Counted from the stretch's first letter, positions 44,396-56,600 are shown. The stretch is DNA of 64,000 nucleotides from Favolaschia claudopus (GCA_037176885.1 JAWWNJ010000212.1:225890-289889); one strand, 5' to 3'. A program made the numbers and translations. The notes: a model not told the origin generated them from the letters alone.

Positions 44396-44753
44396 CTGTA
44401 CCTCCCTGTATGGAAGCAACCGTCACGGTAACGGTGGGGTTGGTTGTGTTGCCTCTTTTTGAGGTGGTCACGGTCACGATTGAAGCCGTTGCCTTGAAAA
44501 AATCGTGACGCAGCACAAAATATTTAAGTTTTCTGCCTGGAACCATACACAATTGAGTCTGTGCTTACCTTTTGAGCTGCTTATCAGCCGAAATCCCTCA
44601 AATTATGATTTGATGGCTTCTTCACGAATTTTTTGAGCCAGATGGTTGCCTCCTTTGGCAACGGTCACGGCTCACGGCGGGTCGGTTGCCTGAAAACAAG
44701 GCAACCATTTTGTCGCGGTCCCTCGACGGTTGCTTCCATACAGGGAGGTACAG
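44396..44753. mobile_element. 358-bp TA-MITE
   Basis: Ends CTGTACCTCCCTGTATGGAA with GCAACCGTC following, inverted at the right end, TA on both sides. Rich in CGGTAACGG and GGTTGCC words. Complete copy of the family whose end lies at 33926-34040. Confidence 0.92.
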
Positions 44754-45216
44754 TATTTAAGGTTTGTTCGTTTGAGATTACTGTTGGTGTTGGAGGCTCA
44801 TCTCTACTTTGCCGAACGTGGAATATTTGGTAGTCTCACCAAGTCAGACTCTACAAGATTTATGACAGTCGATAAATCTATTATATAGAGTCTGAACTTG
44901 ATGGCGCCTGCCATCCAAGACCTCGGATTCTGTGACACACGTGCCAGTTCACACGGTCGGATAAGGAAATGACACGTCGTTCGGAAACTTGGCGGTCCAA
45001 CTTGAGCCCAATACGGAGCTTGTTGGCTGATAAAGGGCTTGGAACCCCACATTTACACTTGCCGGGGCTAATATCTACCATTGTGAAGCATCTGGGACTT
45101 TGGGCGGGGTCGTAACCAGTATACGTATGCCGAAGATACTACTTATACTTATAAATTTAGGGCCCCCGAACCCGTCGCCAAAACTTTTAGTTTTAGCAAC
45201 CATTCCGGGGGCCCTA

Positions 45217-45345
45217 AAACAATAAGTAAGACGCACCTGAATGCTTTCCAAAACCAAAACAATAAGTTTTGGCGCTCCCGAAACCCCTCCCAAAACCAAA
45301 AGTTTTGGAAAGCATTCAGGTGCGTCTTACTTATTGTTTTCCTTT
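45217..45345. repeat. fold-back fragment related to 36655-37211
   Basis: Inverted arms ACAATAAGTAAGACGCACCT with GAATGCTTTCCAAAAC following (45219-45254), and their complement at 45305-45340. Flanking CGGCAAC/GTTGCCGAAAC words match the larger fold-back element. Confidence 0.75.
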
Positions 45346-46099
45346 CGGACTTTCGGAAACCGTTGCCGAAACTTGATGTTTCGGGAACGGCAACTGCAAG
45401 GGGGTGTCGGGATTCCGGGTCGACTTTTTTTTTTCAGGCCTCGGCCAGACCCCGCTGTCCCCTCCTATATAGGGCAATATCTTCCCACCATTGTCAGGCT
45501 GCCGTGTTGCCAGTCTCACAGCCACCTTCGGTAATTTCCGAAAACCACCAATTTATATCTGTTTCGGGCGTTCAAGAGTATACTTGGGTGAAGAGATTTT
45601 ACACATTGGATTTTATGCATATGCACGATGCACATGAGGTATATCTAGAGGATCGGAGCTATTTTCCGGCAAATGAGTAGATATTGGCGCCTTTTGATAC
45701 ACTCTCGCCACTAGTTCTGCAATGAATCCATCAATCTGATTGTCGGTACTAGTTATTTGGGCCATAATACTTGTACCGGCCTTCGTTTTCTTGAATTCTG
45801 GAGCCTGACAACGGCAGAGAAATAATCGTTGAAATTTACACCACTCAATTGGCGTGCGAAAACTGTCCAAATCTGGAAATTTCCTTTCACATGTCCTGCA
45901 CTTTGTTTGAGCCCAGAGACCACGTCAATGACTCGAAACGCCTTGTTGCATTGTTTTCTGCAGCCACTGTAGAAATCGAAAAAGTGATTTGTTGGACTGA
46001 CTATGTTTCGAAAAGGCCTGATAGACACTGGCAGGCTAGTTGCAGCGAGAATTTGACATTATGAGAAAGATTTTTAAAGCGTATTCTGCCTTGATTTTA
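45346..46099. other. gene-poor stretch with a MITE fragment
   Basis: 45890-45969 matches the right end of the TA-MITE at 50959-51611 (TTTGAGCCCAGAGACCACGT with CAATGACTCGAAAC following, then GCAGCCACTG, followed by TA). Its left end is absent. No gene elsewhere in the stretch. Confidence 0.5.
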
Positions 46100-46880
46100 C
46101 ATCGGTCAACTCTTTCAACAGGAACTCGGCATAATTTCTGCAATATCTAATTTTTTCGGACAATCCAATCTCGGAACAGCTCAGCTGGCATTCGAGCGAA
46201 CCCGCCAGGGTATTACCACGGGCATGAAGTCGGCCTCCGAGACGAGATTCGGGACCACTTACTTCCGGGCACTTGCAGTTGAACTTTGCATACCCGCGCT
46301 TGTGGCATGTGTTGCGGCCGGCACCATTACTTTTGCTAACTTACAAAGGCCGTGAGTATCAATCTTCGTCCTTCATCAGATATGATAATTCATTCCAGAC
46401 TAAACGACTCACCCCTTATCTCACATCCGGCGCCACCTGTTACGGATTCCTTGCCCAACTCGACTGCATGGTTAAGTTGTTCGAGGCCGGAGCCAACGGG
46501 ATTACTGCACTCGAAGGTCAGAACACGACTTGTGCAGACGTGTTTTATGTTTGGGTTACCATTAGAGAGTTTGTGCGAGCGACCCAGATCGCTTTTCAAC
46601 CGCTCAGATCTCCGCAACGACAGATACCATAGAAGAGTATTGCCATGGGGCATTCCGAGGTCGCTGGGACCTCACACCTGTGACTGCTCATTGTCGAGAT
46701 CTGAGCAGTCCCAAAGCGACCCGGGTCGCTTTGCACAAACCCGCTATTGCCTGGCATCTTGATAAGTTGCTGGGTGATCGAACCAAGGTCATCGAGGTCT
46801 ACAATGCCCGCTTTGATCAGATGATGACCGAGTCATTGGTCAAAGGGTACACATCTACGATGCATACACATTTTGTTTGA
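46100..46880 (+). pseudogene. hAT-like transposase remnant (DUF659/RNase H-like type)
   Basis: Coding blocks: SNFFGQSNLGTAQLAFERTR (about 46148), KSASETRFGTTYFRAL (about 46231), then a 47-base GT-AG intron (46352-46398, GTGAGT...CCAG), LTPYLTSGATCYGFLAQLDC, TTCADVFYVWVTIREFV, and near the end EVYNARFDQMMTE. The sequence SETRFGTTYF followed by a TTCADVFYVWV-type block is typical of hAT-related transposase-like proteins in basidiomycetes. The frame breaks near 46600-46680 and the N-terminus with the zinc finger is missing. Identified from memory of the family, not from a search. Confidence 0.5.
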
Positions 46881-47069
46881 TTTTTTCTTTGTGCGTTCCA
46901 GCGCAAAATATAGCTCAACAGAATAGGGAAAGAACCAAGGCAATACGGTAGAAGTAGCTCCAATGTTCGGGCCATAAGTTTTCCATATGACACCATATAT
47001 TCTGCACTGTCCCTCTATGCGCCAAAGCCAATATTGAATGGTGCAAAAGGTGGTTTGATCCAAATTGCC

Positions 47070-49302
47070 TTAGATCAGTGTAACAGCATGGTCTGAACGC
47101 GGCTTCACGACGCAATCGAACGGTTTGGGGTGACTAAAATAAAAATAATTCTCTCAATCCTGATTCCAAAACCAACCGCCATGCCAGTGACCGACTCACC
47201 TGATCGTCCCCTGGGTATTTTCGTGCACAGGCAGCGGGCCCGGCGCGCGTGATATATCGAACGTCGCGAGGATAGATGCGACGGTGCAAAAGAGAGAGAC
47301 TTCCGCGAGGTATTTTCCTGGGCAGACTCTGCGACCGAAACCGAAACAGACGGTGCGCGGGTCGCGTTGTGGGAAAGGTCTGAGGTAGCGAGTGGGGTCG
47401 AATTTGTCTGGTTTGGGGTATGTTTCCGGATCGTTGAGAATGTTCCTATATGATGGGCGAGTTGAGAATTTGATCAAGAAATCGGGATAGACGAAAGAAC
47501 GCACCAGAGGTTGGCGATAATCACGGATCCTGGATGAGGTTAGAATGAGTGAGTTTAGTTGACCAGAAAAGACGTGAGACGAAAAGCTACCTTCCGGGAT
47601 AAAGTGGCCATTGATAACGGTGTCCTCCATCGCAGCGTGAGGAACACCTGGAGACATATCAACATACCAACGACATCCGGGCGGAGATCCCGCGACTCAC
47701 CAAGAGGCGCAACACTGTGCCAGCGCAAAAGTTCTGTTACGACGGCTGAGACGTATGGCAGCTGTTCACGGTCTGAAAATAGTGGCAGGCGTGTCGTCCC
47801 GACTACGGAGTCAATTTCGGTTTGCGCTTCTCGTTGAACCTCTGAAGTACAGATCCGATTGATTTCCGTGAGTTGAGAACATGGATGTGAGAATATTTGT
47901 GGTGCTTACCTGGAGCAAGAACCATTGCTAGAAAAAATGCTTGCATAGCAGCTGCTGAAGTGTCTGCCCCTCCTATTGTTCCGGTGAGCCTCTGCGGCTC
48001 CCGTAAAATTAAGCTTACCGCCATAGAAGGACGCCGCGGTGAATTTGATGTCACGTAGATCTTCCTCGCTGAGCTTCTCTTCCTCTTTAAGAAGGCTAGA
48101 AACAAATGAGATGGGAGCGGTCCCGCTGGTCTGAAATATATCGTGTCCGGGAAATGAGCAGGGATGGGCAGCCATGTGAAGTTAATATTCTTCGCACCAT
48201 TTGTTGTCGAACGAAATGATATGGGGCCTCGACCATGTCCTTCGTTTCTCTCGCCCAAATTCGCGCCGTCTGTTTGAATGGTGCGAGAATTTCGGGGATG
48301 CGCAACATGGCGGGGAAGACGTCGACAAGGAATGCGCCTGAACGCACAAGATGAATGACTACCCGTGACGATCGCCATTAATAAATAAACTTTCCTGGCT
48401 GAGTAGCGGCATTGAAGTTGTTGTTTGCTTTTTCGATGAGTGTCACGAAAGGATCGGTTTCCTCTTGAACTTCGATTCCGTATGTTATGCGAAGAATAAT
48501 GGCTCCCGTCAGTCTAGAATCGTTATGATATGTGAGAATGAACGAAATTGAAGAAGCTAAATTGAACTTACTTCCGTAGATGGTTACTTATAGCGTCGGC
48601 ACCGGGGTTCAATAGTAGCCGTTTGAGGAAACGATGGATCTCCGTCTCCATTACAATTACTTGTTGCACTCTATACCTCATCGATTAGCTGGAGACTCGG
48701 AAATGAGACGTCGCAGAGAACGTACCCGCCGAAACTTCCGATCTGGTTGGCAAAATATTTCCGATAAGTTCGAAATCGCGGGCCGTAGCTTGAAACGAAG
48801 AGCGATTGAAGTCGAAAAATAAGTAGAATGGGGAGAAGAACGCCGCTGACGGTATGAGAACCAAGGTCTGGTCATATCCGACTAGCTCTCCGGCCATGGG
48901 AAGTCGGGGCCGGGTGGAAAACGCAGCGGTATTCTCATTCAGGTCCTCAATGATAGTAGCGGAGTTAAGGATGACGATCGGCTGGCCAAAGAGACTGACG
49001 GAGCAGATATCGCCTGCGTCGCAAGTCAGAAGCAGTCTATGACCTTTGTCGAGCCCGATTAATACCCCACTTGGCTCCCCAGTCGGCGAACTTGAGCCAC
49101 TCCATGGTAGAGGGCATGTCGAGAACATTCTGAATAAAAAGAACGTCACGGTGAGCGTCGTGAGAATAGAAGTGGGGCGTACACCGATAAGAGGAAGACC
49201 AGGAGGGCCTGGAGGCAGGCTTCCTTTGGCTTTTCGAAAGATCGTACGGAGGAGAATGAAAGAGAGAGCGCCAAGCGATAGAGCAATGGTGGTGGACTGC
49301 AT
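47070..49302 (-). CDS. cytochrome P450 monooxygenase, 14 exons
   Basis: Membrane-bound heme monooxygenase. Start ATG at 49302 in context CACCATG. A hydrophobic N-terminal anchor is followed by the hinge PPGPPGLPLIG. Exons: 49302-49183, 49129-49066, 49013-48851, 48788-48726, 48670-48572, 48513-48395, 48337-48198, 48130-48019, 47972-47910, 47841-47701, 47647-47591, 47529-47505, 47445-47200, 47133-47070; together 1476 bases, 491 residues plus stop. All phases agree. Motifs: GGADTS in helix I, ELLR (ExxR), FDPTRYL, heme loop FGFGRRVCPG (Cys codon 47322-47324), C-terminus DCVVKPRSDHAVTLI. It resembles the large CYP64-like group of basidiomycete P450s; substrate unknown. Twelve introns are GT-AG. 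Intron 6 (48338-48394) starts GAAAGT and not GTAAGT, so the gene is intact only if that donor is used or the base is wrong. Confidence 0.92.
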
Positions 49303-50382
49303 GGTGGGGAAGAGACGTGGGCGCTGGATTATTTATTCTGATGTCCCTCGGACTCCCACCTTCACTTGTCACCCATTCAGGCAACATTCAGGCACGTGCG
49401 TGCAAGTACTTGTCCATTTGTGGTCATTGCAGGGTTGATTGTCCCGCAATCATCCAAAACAGCTTCTTGACTGTCACCGTCGTTACAGCCGTTTTGGAAA
49501 CAATATACGGGTTTTGATCAACTGGTGCTCACTCGTTTGTGCCTATGGTGGCGGTCACAACTTCGTGACAACTTTGAGTCCTAATTTGGCAATCCATACT
49601 GTCGATCCAGTTTTGGTTGAGGCACCCTGAGACTGTTTAAATAGCATCTTTAGAGGGTATTCTATAGATCTACTGGAGCAAAAGTTTGAAAACTTGATTT
49701 TCAATGTTTCGTCCAGCAATTTCGCGTTTTTGATAGCGGATCAATCGTTCCGGTGGCTGTGAAACGCCATCAATCGCGCCCTCGTCCTCACCATCAACGC
49801 CCTCCATGCCCAGGTGAGGCTGCATAAAAAAGGATCCAAGGCTCAGCGTGACTCGAATGGAATGTTTCTGGTTGTGCACTCACTTCCCCAAACCCCCGAT
49901 CCAACATCGGATGAAGATCCCATGGCATGGGAAGACGAAGACTCCGGATCGAAAAGTGAAGAAGATGGCGACGATTCCGACATCGAGTGGGAGAATTTAT
50001 CGACCCTGCCAGTGTTTACCGCCACGGAGCAACAGGCCAGTTGCCGAGTTTGCGGTCAAGAGGTATCGTTCCCATCGAGGGCTGCAGAAGAAGGAGGTCG
50101 AGGTTGCAGAGGCTGAATGGAAGGCAAAGGCTCAAATAGGTACCAGAAAGTCCCGAGTTTAGTACACACAATTTTTGTTTTTGCGGTCAAGATTTCGCGT
50201 TTTCTAACCCTAAGTTAGGAGTACCTCCGATTCGTCTGAAATGAAAATTTTGCCTATAAACCATACCCTATTTCCTGCTAAATCTCAAATCCTGGCCAAT
50301 TTTGACCAAAATTCTAGTCTCTCGTAGACACGCTCTAGTATCTTGTGTCTCGTACCTCGACAGATATAGAGTCTGTTACTTA
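49303..50382. other. region upstream of the P450, with one possible gene shred
   Basis: At about 49862-50040 an acidic coding-like stretch appears (MAWEDEDSGSKSEEDGDDSD), and another frame continues with RSHRGLQKKEVEVAEAEWKA to about 50160. A frame change separates them, no family recognised. The rest shows no gene. Confidence 0.35.
49329..49337 (-). promoter_or_regulatory. TATA-like box of the P450 gene
   Basis: AATAAATAA on the minus strand, about 27-35 bases before the ATG. Position and sequence fit a core promoter; weak evidence alone. Confidence 0.3.
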
Positions 50383-50865
50383 CCGCGGGGGAGACTGGAG
50401 TGCGTTCTTATTACATAATCTGTCAGAAGTTTCACCACGTGCTGCATACGTGTTGGCTGGCTCAGGCCTGCTGCCTGCCTGCTGCAGTTGAGCTGCAGAG
50501 CGACGTATCTCCTCTCGGGTACTCTTTCCGAGTAGTTACATATATGCACTGTCAACCCGAATCCACATCCAACAGTTAATTAAAACATGTGTTTACAGTA
50601 CCTAGATCTAAAAAAAAAAAGTTATATATGAGGTACTCCGGTCAATCACAAAAGTTTGGCAAAAGTACTCTCTTAGGCTCGAATTCAACTCGAATGATAT
50701 GACTATGGCCCGAACTTTGCCGTGCATGGCCGTACAAGGCCGTACGCCAACCATCCACGTCCTCCACAGTCCTCCACCTTGCTTCCACCTCAACGTGGCA
50801 GATGCACGTGGCCCAATTTTTTACAGATTATGTAATAAGGGTGCACTCCGGTCGGACCCCCGCGG
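50383..50865. mobile_element. 483-bp TA-MITE
   Basis: Inverted ends CCGCGGGGG..., then GGAGTGC and CTTATTACATAATCTGT, about 44 bp with a few differences, TA on both sides. Confidence 0.9.
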
Positions 50866-50958
50866 TAACTACTAGACTAGATTCGTGTGCTTCGAAGTGA
50901 TCAGGGGACCAGCCGTGCACTTTGAATTACCTGATTCGGCGGCGTAACGAGCGAGTTA

Positions 50959-51611
50959 CAGTGGCCGCCATTAAAACTGCACCAAGCGGTTCTGGGGCAT
51001 TCAGTGTGTCTTTTGACGCAAACAAAGTTCTGGACATGGAATACGGGTGAAATGACTTTTTTAGGCAACTTACCCCATGACCATATATAGTAATTCGAGT
51101 GTAATGAATTTTTGAAGGGATTTATAAACAGGGCACTTTTCAGTGCTACACCCCACCGAGAAACGGTCTTCATAGGTCGAAAGTACTCGCAAATACGACC
51201 TCAGTCATATGTTACTTTACCTAGATTCCTACAGTTTTGGACCCGCAATGGCTGCTTGAAGATGGTCATTTTGGTCAATTTTTGAATAAATTTGGCATTT
51301 TTAGGCCAAAATGGCCATCTTACAGCAACTATTACGGGCTCAAATCGGCAGCAAACTAAGTAAAGTCAGATATGACTGAGGAGTGCTCTCATCCAATCAT
51401 GCTTATTTTCCCGTAGGGTTCACCGCTGAAAAGTGCGGTGTAAAAAAACACATGAAAAAATTCACTGTGGCTCGATTACCATATATGGTAATTGGGTCGT
51501 TCGCTCAAAAATTTTCATTTCACTCAGATTTCATGTCCTGCACTTTGTTTGAGCCCAGAGACCACGTCAATGACTCGAAACACCTTGTTGCATTGTTTTC
51601 TGCAGCCACTG
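50959..51611. mobile_element. 653-bp fold-back TA-MITE
   Basis: Diverged inverted ends starting CAGTGGC(C/T)GC, similar over about 100 bp (AACAAAGT...GGACATG, GTGAAATGA). TA at 50957-50958 and 51612-51613. Inner parts also pair (GATGGTCATTTTGG near 51262 with CCAAAATGGCCATC). End fragment of the same family at 45890-45969. Confidence 0.88.
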
Positions 51612-51613
51612 TA

Positions 51614-52618
51614 TGGCTTTAACATGTGAGCCAAACACAGCAGAAAAAGCGACCGTAAACTTGGGTCAAGTGCATGTCACGCCATATTATTTGCAATACT
51701 ATCCCTCTACATCCTTTGGTCCCCCAAGGAAAAGGTCTAGTTTGATGGCAATTTCCTTTTATGGTAGGGACATTTGATCTTGCCGCAACTGTAGCACCTT
51801 TTGACCTCAAATAACATGTAGTGTGGGTTTTACGGTCAAAGGGAATTCTTTCTGTCGATTCGTTTGGCTGACGATTTTGATCCGCCATCAAGCCGGCCGG
51901 AATCCCCAATCCGCGATTTTTCAACTTGCCCAAATAATCTTTATTGGCCCCGCCAGTTTGCTCAGACCAAGGCCCGGGATGCACTAAGTATCTCTCCAAG
52001 TTAAAATCATGCAAAAATATACAGGCAGAAATGTGTCACATCGACCGCAAATTGGCCATTTTCGGCCATTTTGACCGGAATTTGCCGAAATTTGATGAAA
52101 ATGACACTTTTGTTCAGCCTATAGCGGCTCAACGGCTACAAATTTTTACATGGTTTGACCGAGAAAGTTACTCCATTTTGTTCCACCTCTCACTGAGGCA
52201 CGACAACTTTAGTAGCATAGGCGCTCGCCAACGCCTATTGATCTGGCTGAACGGCCGTTGCCAAGTCGTTGCCATATAGCACATAGCATCTGATCAAGCA
52301 TCAGTTAATCATCACGATGTAATGACTGCCGTAGGCCAAAAAAATACACAGCCGAGGAGCCTAGCTCCGGCAATTCAGCAAAAGAACCCCACCCCGACGG
52401 GTTAGAGGTTACATAGTCCTCCGCGCGAACGTGGCTTTAGTGTGCCGACCTGAGCGGCCCCGGTTCGGGGGACCCCCCGAGCGCAGCGAGGGAGGGGAGG
52501 GGACGGGAATAGTCGGTCCCCTTCGCGCAAACCAAGAGATAAGGTGTGCCGCTGCTTCCGAATGCCGCAGAGCCGGCAGCAACACTCAGAAATCATTCAC
52601 ATCAAATTTCGGCATATT
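51614..52618. other. gene-poor stretch with a MITE end
   Basis: ATTTGATCTTGCCGCAACTG, followed by TA, ends at 51791-51793 and resembles the right end of the MITE at 26624-26992; the left end is missing. A GC-rich cluster with GGGGGACCCCCC lies near 52470-52520. No gene. Confidence 0.4.
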
Positions 52619-53338
52619 TGTCAGGGGAACCCCCCGCTTCCCCGACCCGCTCCGCTATTCCTTGCATCACTCCAGCCTTCTTGGGAACGCTACTCCCTCC
52701 AGACTTCCCCCTTTGTCACACCTTCCTCCTTCCGACCCCCCGTTCCCCTCCTCGACAGACTCCTGTCGACCCTGCACTCCTACAGCTAGTGCTCAGCGCA
52801 ACCCGGTCCCCCGGTCCCCGGCCCGGCTTCCCACGCTCCCCCGGAGCTGGGCCAAGCCCCAGCGGTTCTGTCACCCAAGCCTCGATGCTCCTGCTGTCTC
52901 GCCCTGGCTCTAGCGCCCTTCCCGGGTTCCATTCCCCCGGTTCCCCGACCCTCCGGGCCCCGAGCTCCGGCCCTCCGGACTCCGGCTCCGGTTTCCCACG
53001 CTCCCCGGACCACAGGGTATCTTCGGGCCTTCGTCGGTCTACGATCTCTGGACCAGTATTGTGATCCTCCCTCTTCTGGGCATATCCCTGGCTCCCTGCT
53101 ACTGTTGGATCATCTGATCATTGATATCACATCATAGATGCTGTGCTACTACATAGTTCCCACGCACCGTGAGAAGTCACGCGTCACGCGCCCTTTTACT
53201 GTGACGCCTGGGCATGGAGACTCCTTACTCTGTTCTCTAAGGATTCTCCCTCTGCCCAGGTGAGTAGACACTCTTCCTCTTGTTGTAGCTAGCCCACTAA
53301 GGATTCTCCCTCTGCCCAGTGCAGCTGTTGCCCTTACA
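52619..53338. mobile_element. solo LTR 3 (720 bp)
   Basis: Same ends TGT...ACA as solo LTRs 1 and 2, perfect 5-bp duplication ATATT (52614-52618 and 53339-53343). It differs by a longer C-rich block (about 52806-52965) and lacks about 37 bases before the last CAGCTGTTGCCC. Confidence 0.95.
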
Positions 53339-53343
53339 ATATT

Positions 53344-54839
53344 ATTGGAATAGGCGTTGATCACATCAATAGCTATTGGCCGAACGACTATCGAACGAGC
53401 GCTACTATTCTTGTATCTACTCCTCTCTCACTCTATATTCACAGATTGTCACAAACTGGCCAGTGTGTGGGTGTTTGTGGGTGTCCTGGTATGATATGGA
53501 CAAGGGCGGAGAGGAAGGAGGGGTTGGGTGTCCTGGTAAGAAGCGGACAAAGGGGGAGGAGATGACCAGTGAAGATGATAAAATAAAAAGGCTAAGGTAC
53601 ATGAGTGGAGAAGGACCTCCTTATATACTAACTACCTGAGTCAGTAGGAGTCAGAACAAGTCAGAATTGAAATGAGTCAAGTGGAGTCATGCACAGCTGT
53701 AAAGCTGTTCAAGGCTATGTTCCTGCACTGCAACCAAGGCTATGGGGAAAAGCTATGTCAACAGCTGTGCAGTAGCTCTGAAACATGTTCCAGGGGGATT
53801 CTAGAAGGGTGTCAGTCACGTGGTCAGGAATGAAAAGGTCACATGATGGAAACAACAAGTCAAGTTGTGACACAGATTGCCTCAGAAAACATCCCCAGCC
53901 AAGTTGAAAATATGGCTAAACCGTCTCCCGGCTTGTTTGATTTCGGATCAGCCAATGTACCCATTAATTGTACCCAAAAATCGACTTTTGCCTCTCCTTC
54001 ATTCTCACAAGTCATTTGATGATGAATATACCCCTTGGCAGCGAGATATTGTGACGGGTCTATATAATATTTACTTACTTACACGCTTGCTACCTTATAT
54101 TCCGCATGTATATATTACATAATCTAATCTTGCTTAACCTGAACTTCCATGTCCTACGGTTAAGAGGGATATCTACGGCGAACCACCGGACGGTTAGACC
54201 CCCTGCATGGCTGAGCACCCGTATAACTGCTCCCCGTGCCTCCTAGGTTACAGGAGCCCGACTGAGGGTCAAACACTCCCTTACCGATGGGTTACAACGG
54301 CCTTACGACCTAACGACAAACCCTCCTCCTCCACTCTTCCTCTACCGACACCGCCTAGTGCCCGTAGCGGCAGCTTCGGAGGCCCTGCTTCAATACCGTG
54401 AAGCCATGCGAACTGGATGCAAGACGACCCGCATCACAATGGAGCCCACCGCGAGGGCTTCTGGGACCGGGAAGGAATTTGGAGCTTCACTCAGCGCTGC
54501 GAGCCAACTAGGCTCGCGTAGCTGCTAACGAGTGAAGCTTCCTAGGTATCTTTGTCTTGTGGTCTCATCTTAAGCTGGACGCTGGAAGTGAACTGGAAGG
54601 ATTTGAGGGCGCGAGGACGCACGCCGCGATGCGCTGGCGCATCAATTTTATCGGAGTCACATCCGTCTTCCAGTTCATATCTATCTACTGGCTAGGTACC
54701 ATCTCGCGCGAGCCGCGCGGGTTTTCTGGCTCGTTTGAGGCGTGCGCGAGCGCCGCCAGCTACGTCGACGGGCGTGACGTAGCACGATGCCAACCGTCCC
54801 ACGCTGTGACGTGGCGACACTCTCTTCCTCTACCACCAT
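53344..54839. other. gene-poor stretch
   Basis: No gene. GAGTCA words cluster near 53639-53690. The segment 54130-54420 (CTCCTAGGTTACAGGAG hairpin near 54241) has the look of a structured retroelement 3' end, not assignable. Confidence 0.3.
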
Positions 54840-56600
54840 CTCCGACGCGGGCGATGACCACCGAGCGCTGCCCCTGGCTCAGCTGCTGGTGGTCCACACC
54901 TTGAAGTGGTTCGCCAAACTCATGAAACATTCAAGAACTCTTTTATGGGTGGATGAGGAGGACTCTCCGCGCTAGGCGCGGCTGGCTATATCGTTCTGGT
55001 CGTCTTTGCCTTGAAGATTCCAATGATGAGGGGCCGGCCTCTCATTCACTCATCAAGGCATCCTTTGCTGAATACAATTCGGACGACTCAGATCGATGCA
55101 AATCACCGAGCGCTGCCTTGAGCTTAGCTGCTGGTGACCTGTCTTGAAGATTTTCGCATTGCCGGCTATCCTTTCTCTCTTCAAGACTTCTTCTTCGCAT
55201 GACTTCACTTCCGCTGGGTCCGTTTCTTGTCTCTACTCGTCAAGACTTCCTCCTCATACTGGCGACGAAACTTCAAGCATGGAATTGCTGACGCACAATT
55301 GGGAACCACCGAGCGCTGCCTCAGGCTTAGCTGCTGGTGGTCTCCTGCTCGAAGATTCTGGCGATTGGGGGGCCGACCTCTCACTTCTATTTCATTCTGC
55401 TTCTACTTGTTTCGAAGATTTCGATAACGGGGTGAGCCGACAAACACCGAGCGCTGCTTCGCGGCTGCTGGTGTCGACGCACTTGAAGAATCATAGGATG
55501 GGGGGCTAAAGGTTCGAGCGTCAGCAGAAGGAAATCGGGTTGGGTGAAAACATAGTGAGCCCTAGTATCTCGTTAAAGTTGCGGTTGTCTTGGCTTGTCT
55601 TCGAATTGGATTCTGTTGGAAACACGAATTCTCTGAAGTGGGGAAGCGCTGACGGCGAGCCGTCGAAGCTGCAGGCCTCACTTGATTCAGCACAACCATT
55701 CAAAGTTCTCTCGCCACCGAACCGCTGCCCGGACGCTCTCAGTTCATGGCAAGATTTTCTATTCCATCACTCGCGCGTCCCTTGTCGCGTCAATAGTCTT
55801 CTATCTGGAATGAAGTGTCGCTGAAATCCAAACATGCCATGTTCTGAGGAAGCGCCGACGGTTCGTTGTCTGGCTGCATGCCACAGCGTCATATCTTCGC
55901 ATCGACCGCGTTCTCACTCAACGATTGCTTGCGCCTCCCTCTAAACTTGACAGCTGGTGGACGTGGTGTAGGATTTCCGCGGCTGGGTGGCTCCAGATCG
56001 GAACAACAGAGACGCATTCTTTATTCCGTTCAACTCTTTGGAGCAACGTCGCACGCGGGACACACCATTACCTACGTCCATCAAGTCAAGAGCCTCTCAT
56101 ATTGAAAACCTTGAGCATACCTTGTTCCCGGCAAAACAGACTCATCGCGCTACGCGCGGCTGTTACATCTGGCGGTTATCTTCAAGACCTCGACATTGGG
56201 GGGCTTGCCTCTCGTTCGATTGTCACAATACACCCGCGTGAAAGATTCTGCGCAAAAATCGACGCGGCTGTGCTTGACGGGGAACCACCGAGCGCTGCTT
56301 GACGGCTGCTGGTGGGTGTGAGCGTTTGGGGGGCATTGCGTCTTCGTTCCTTGAAGCTCTTTATGCAAACTCGACGGGACTTCACCAGCCTTCTCCCACA
56401 CAGGCTTTACTCTCATTGGCTCGGCTTCAATATCCACGTCTCGAATTCTCAATGCAAAACCTACGCCCGGATCTGGGGGGCTCAACAATCCCTCTATATC
56501 TTCAAGATCCTCTTCCTACCATTGACACCGAGCGCCGCCTCAGGCTTGGCTGCTGGTGTCATGGTGTATATGGAGATGCATGGGATGGGGGGCCGATCTC
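54840..56600. repeat. degenerate array of CACCGAGCGCTGC units
   Basis: The motif CACCGAGCG(C/T)TGCC...GCTGCTGGTG (one copy has CGCC) occurs at 54859, 55104, 55307, 55445, 56286 and 56526. Between copies a second word, GGGGGGC(C)G or GGGGGGCTT, recurs (55366, 55500, 56199, 56328, 56475, 56588). Spacing ranges from 138 to 841 bases. No protein is recognised in the frames across it. Confidence 0.7.

Noticed and set aside
54130..54420. Structured segment as a LINE 3' end
   Set aside because: Hairpin and position are suggestive but no LINE coding sequence, poly(A) or duplication was found.
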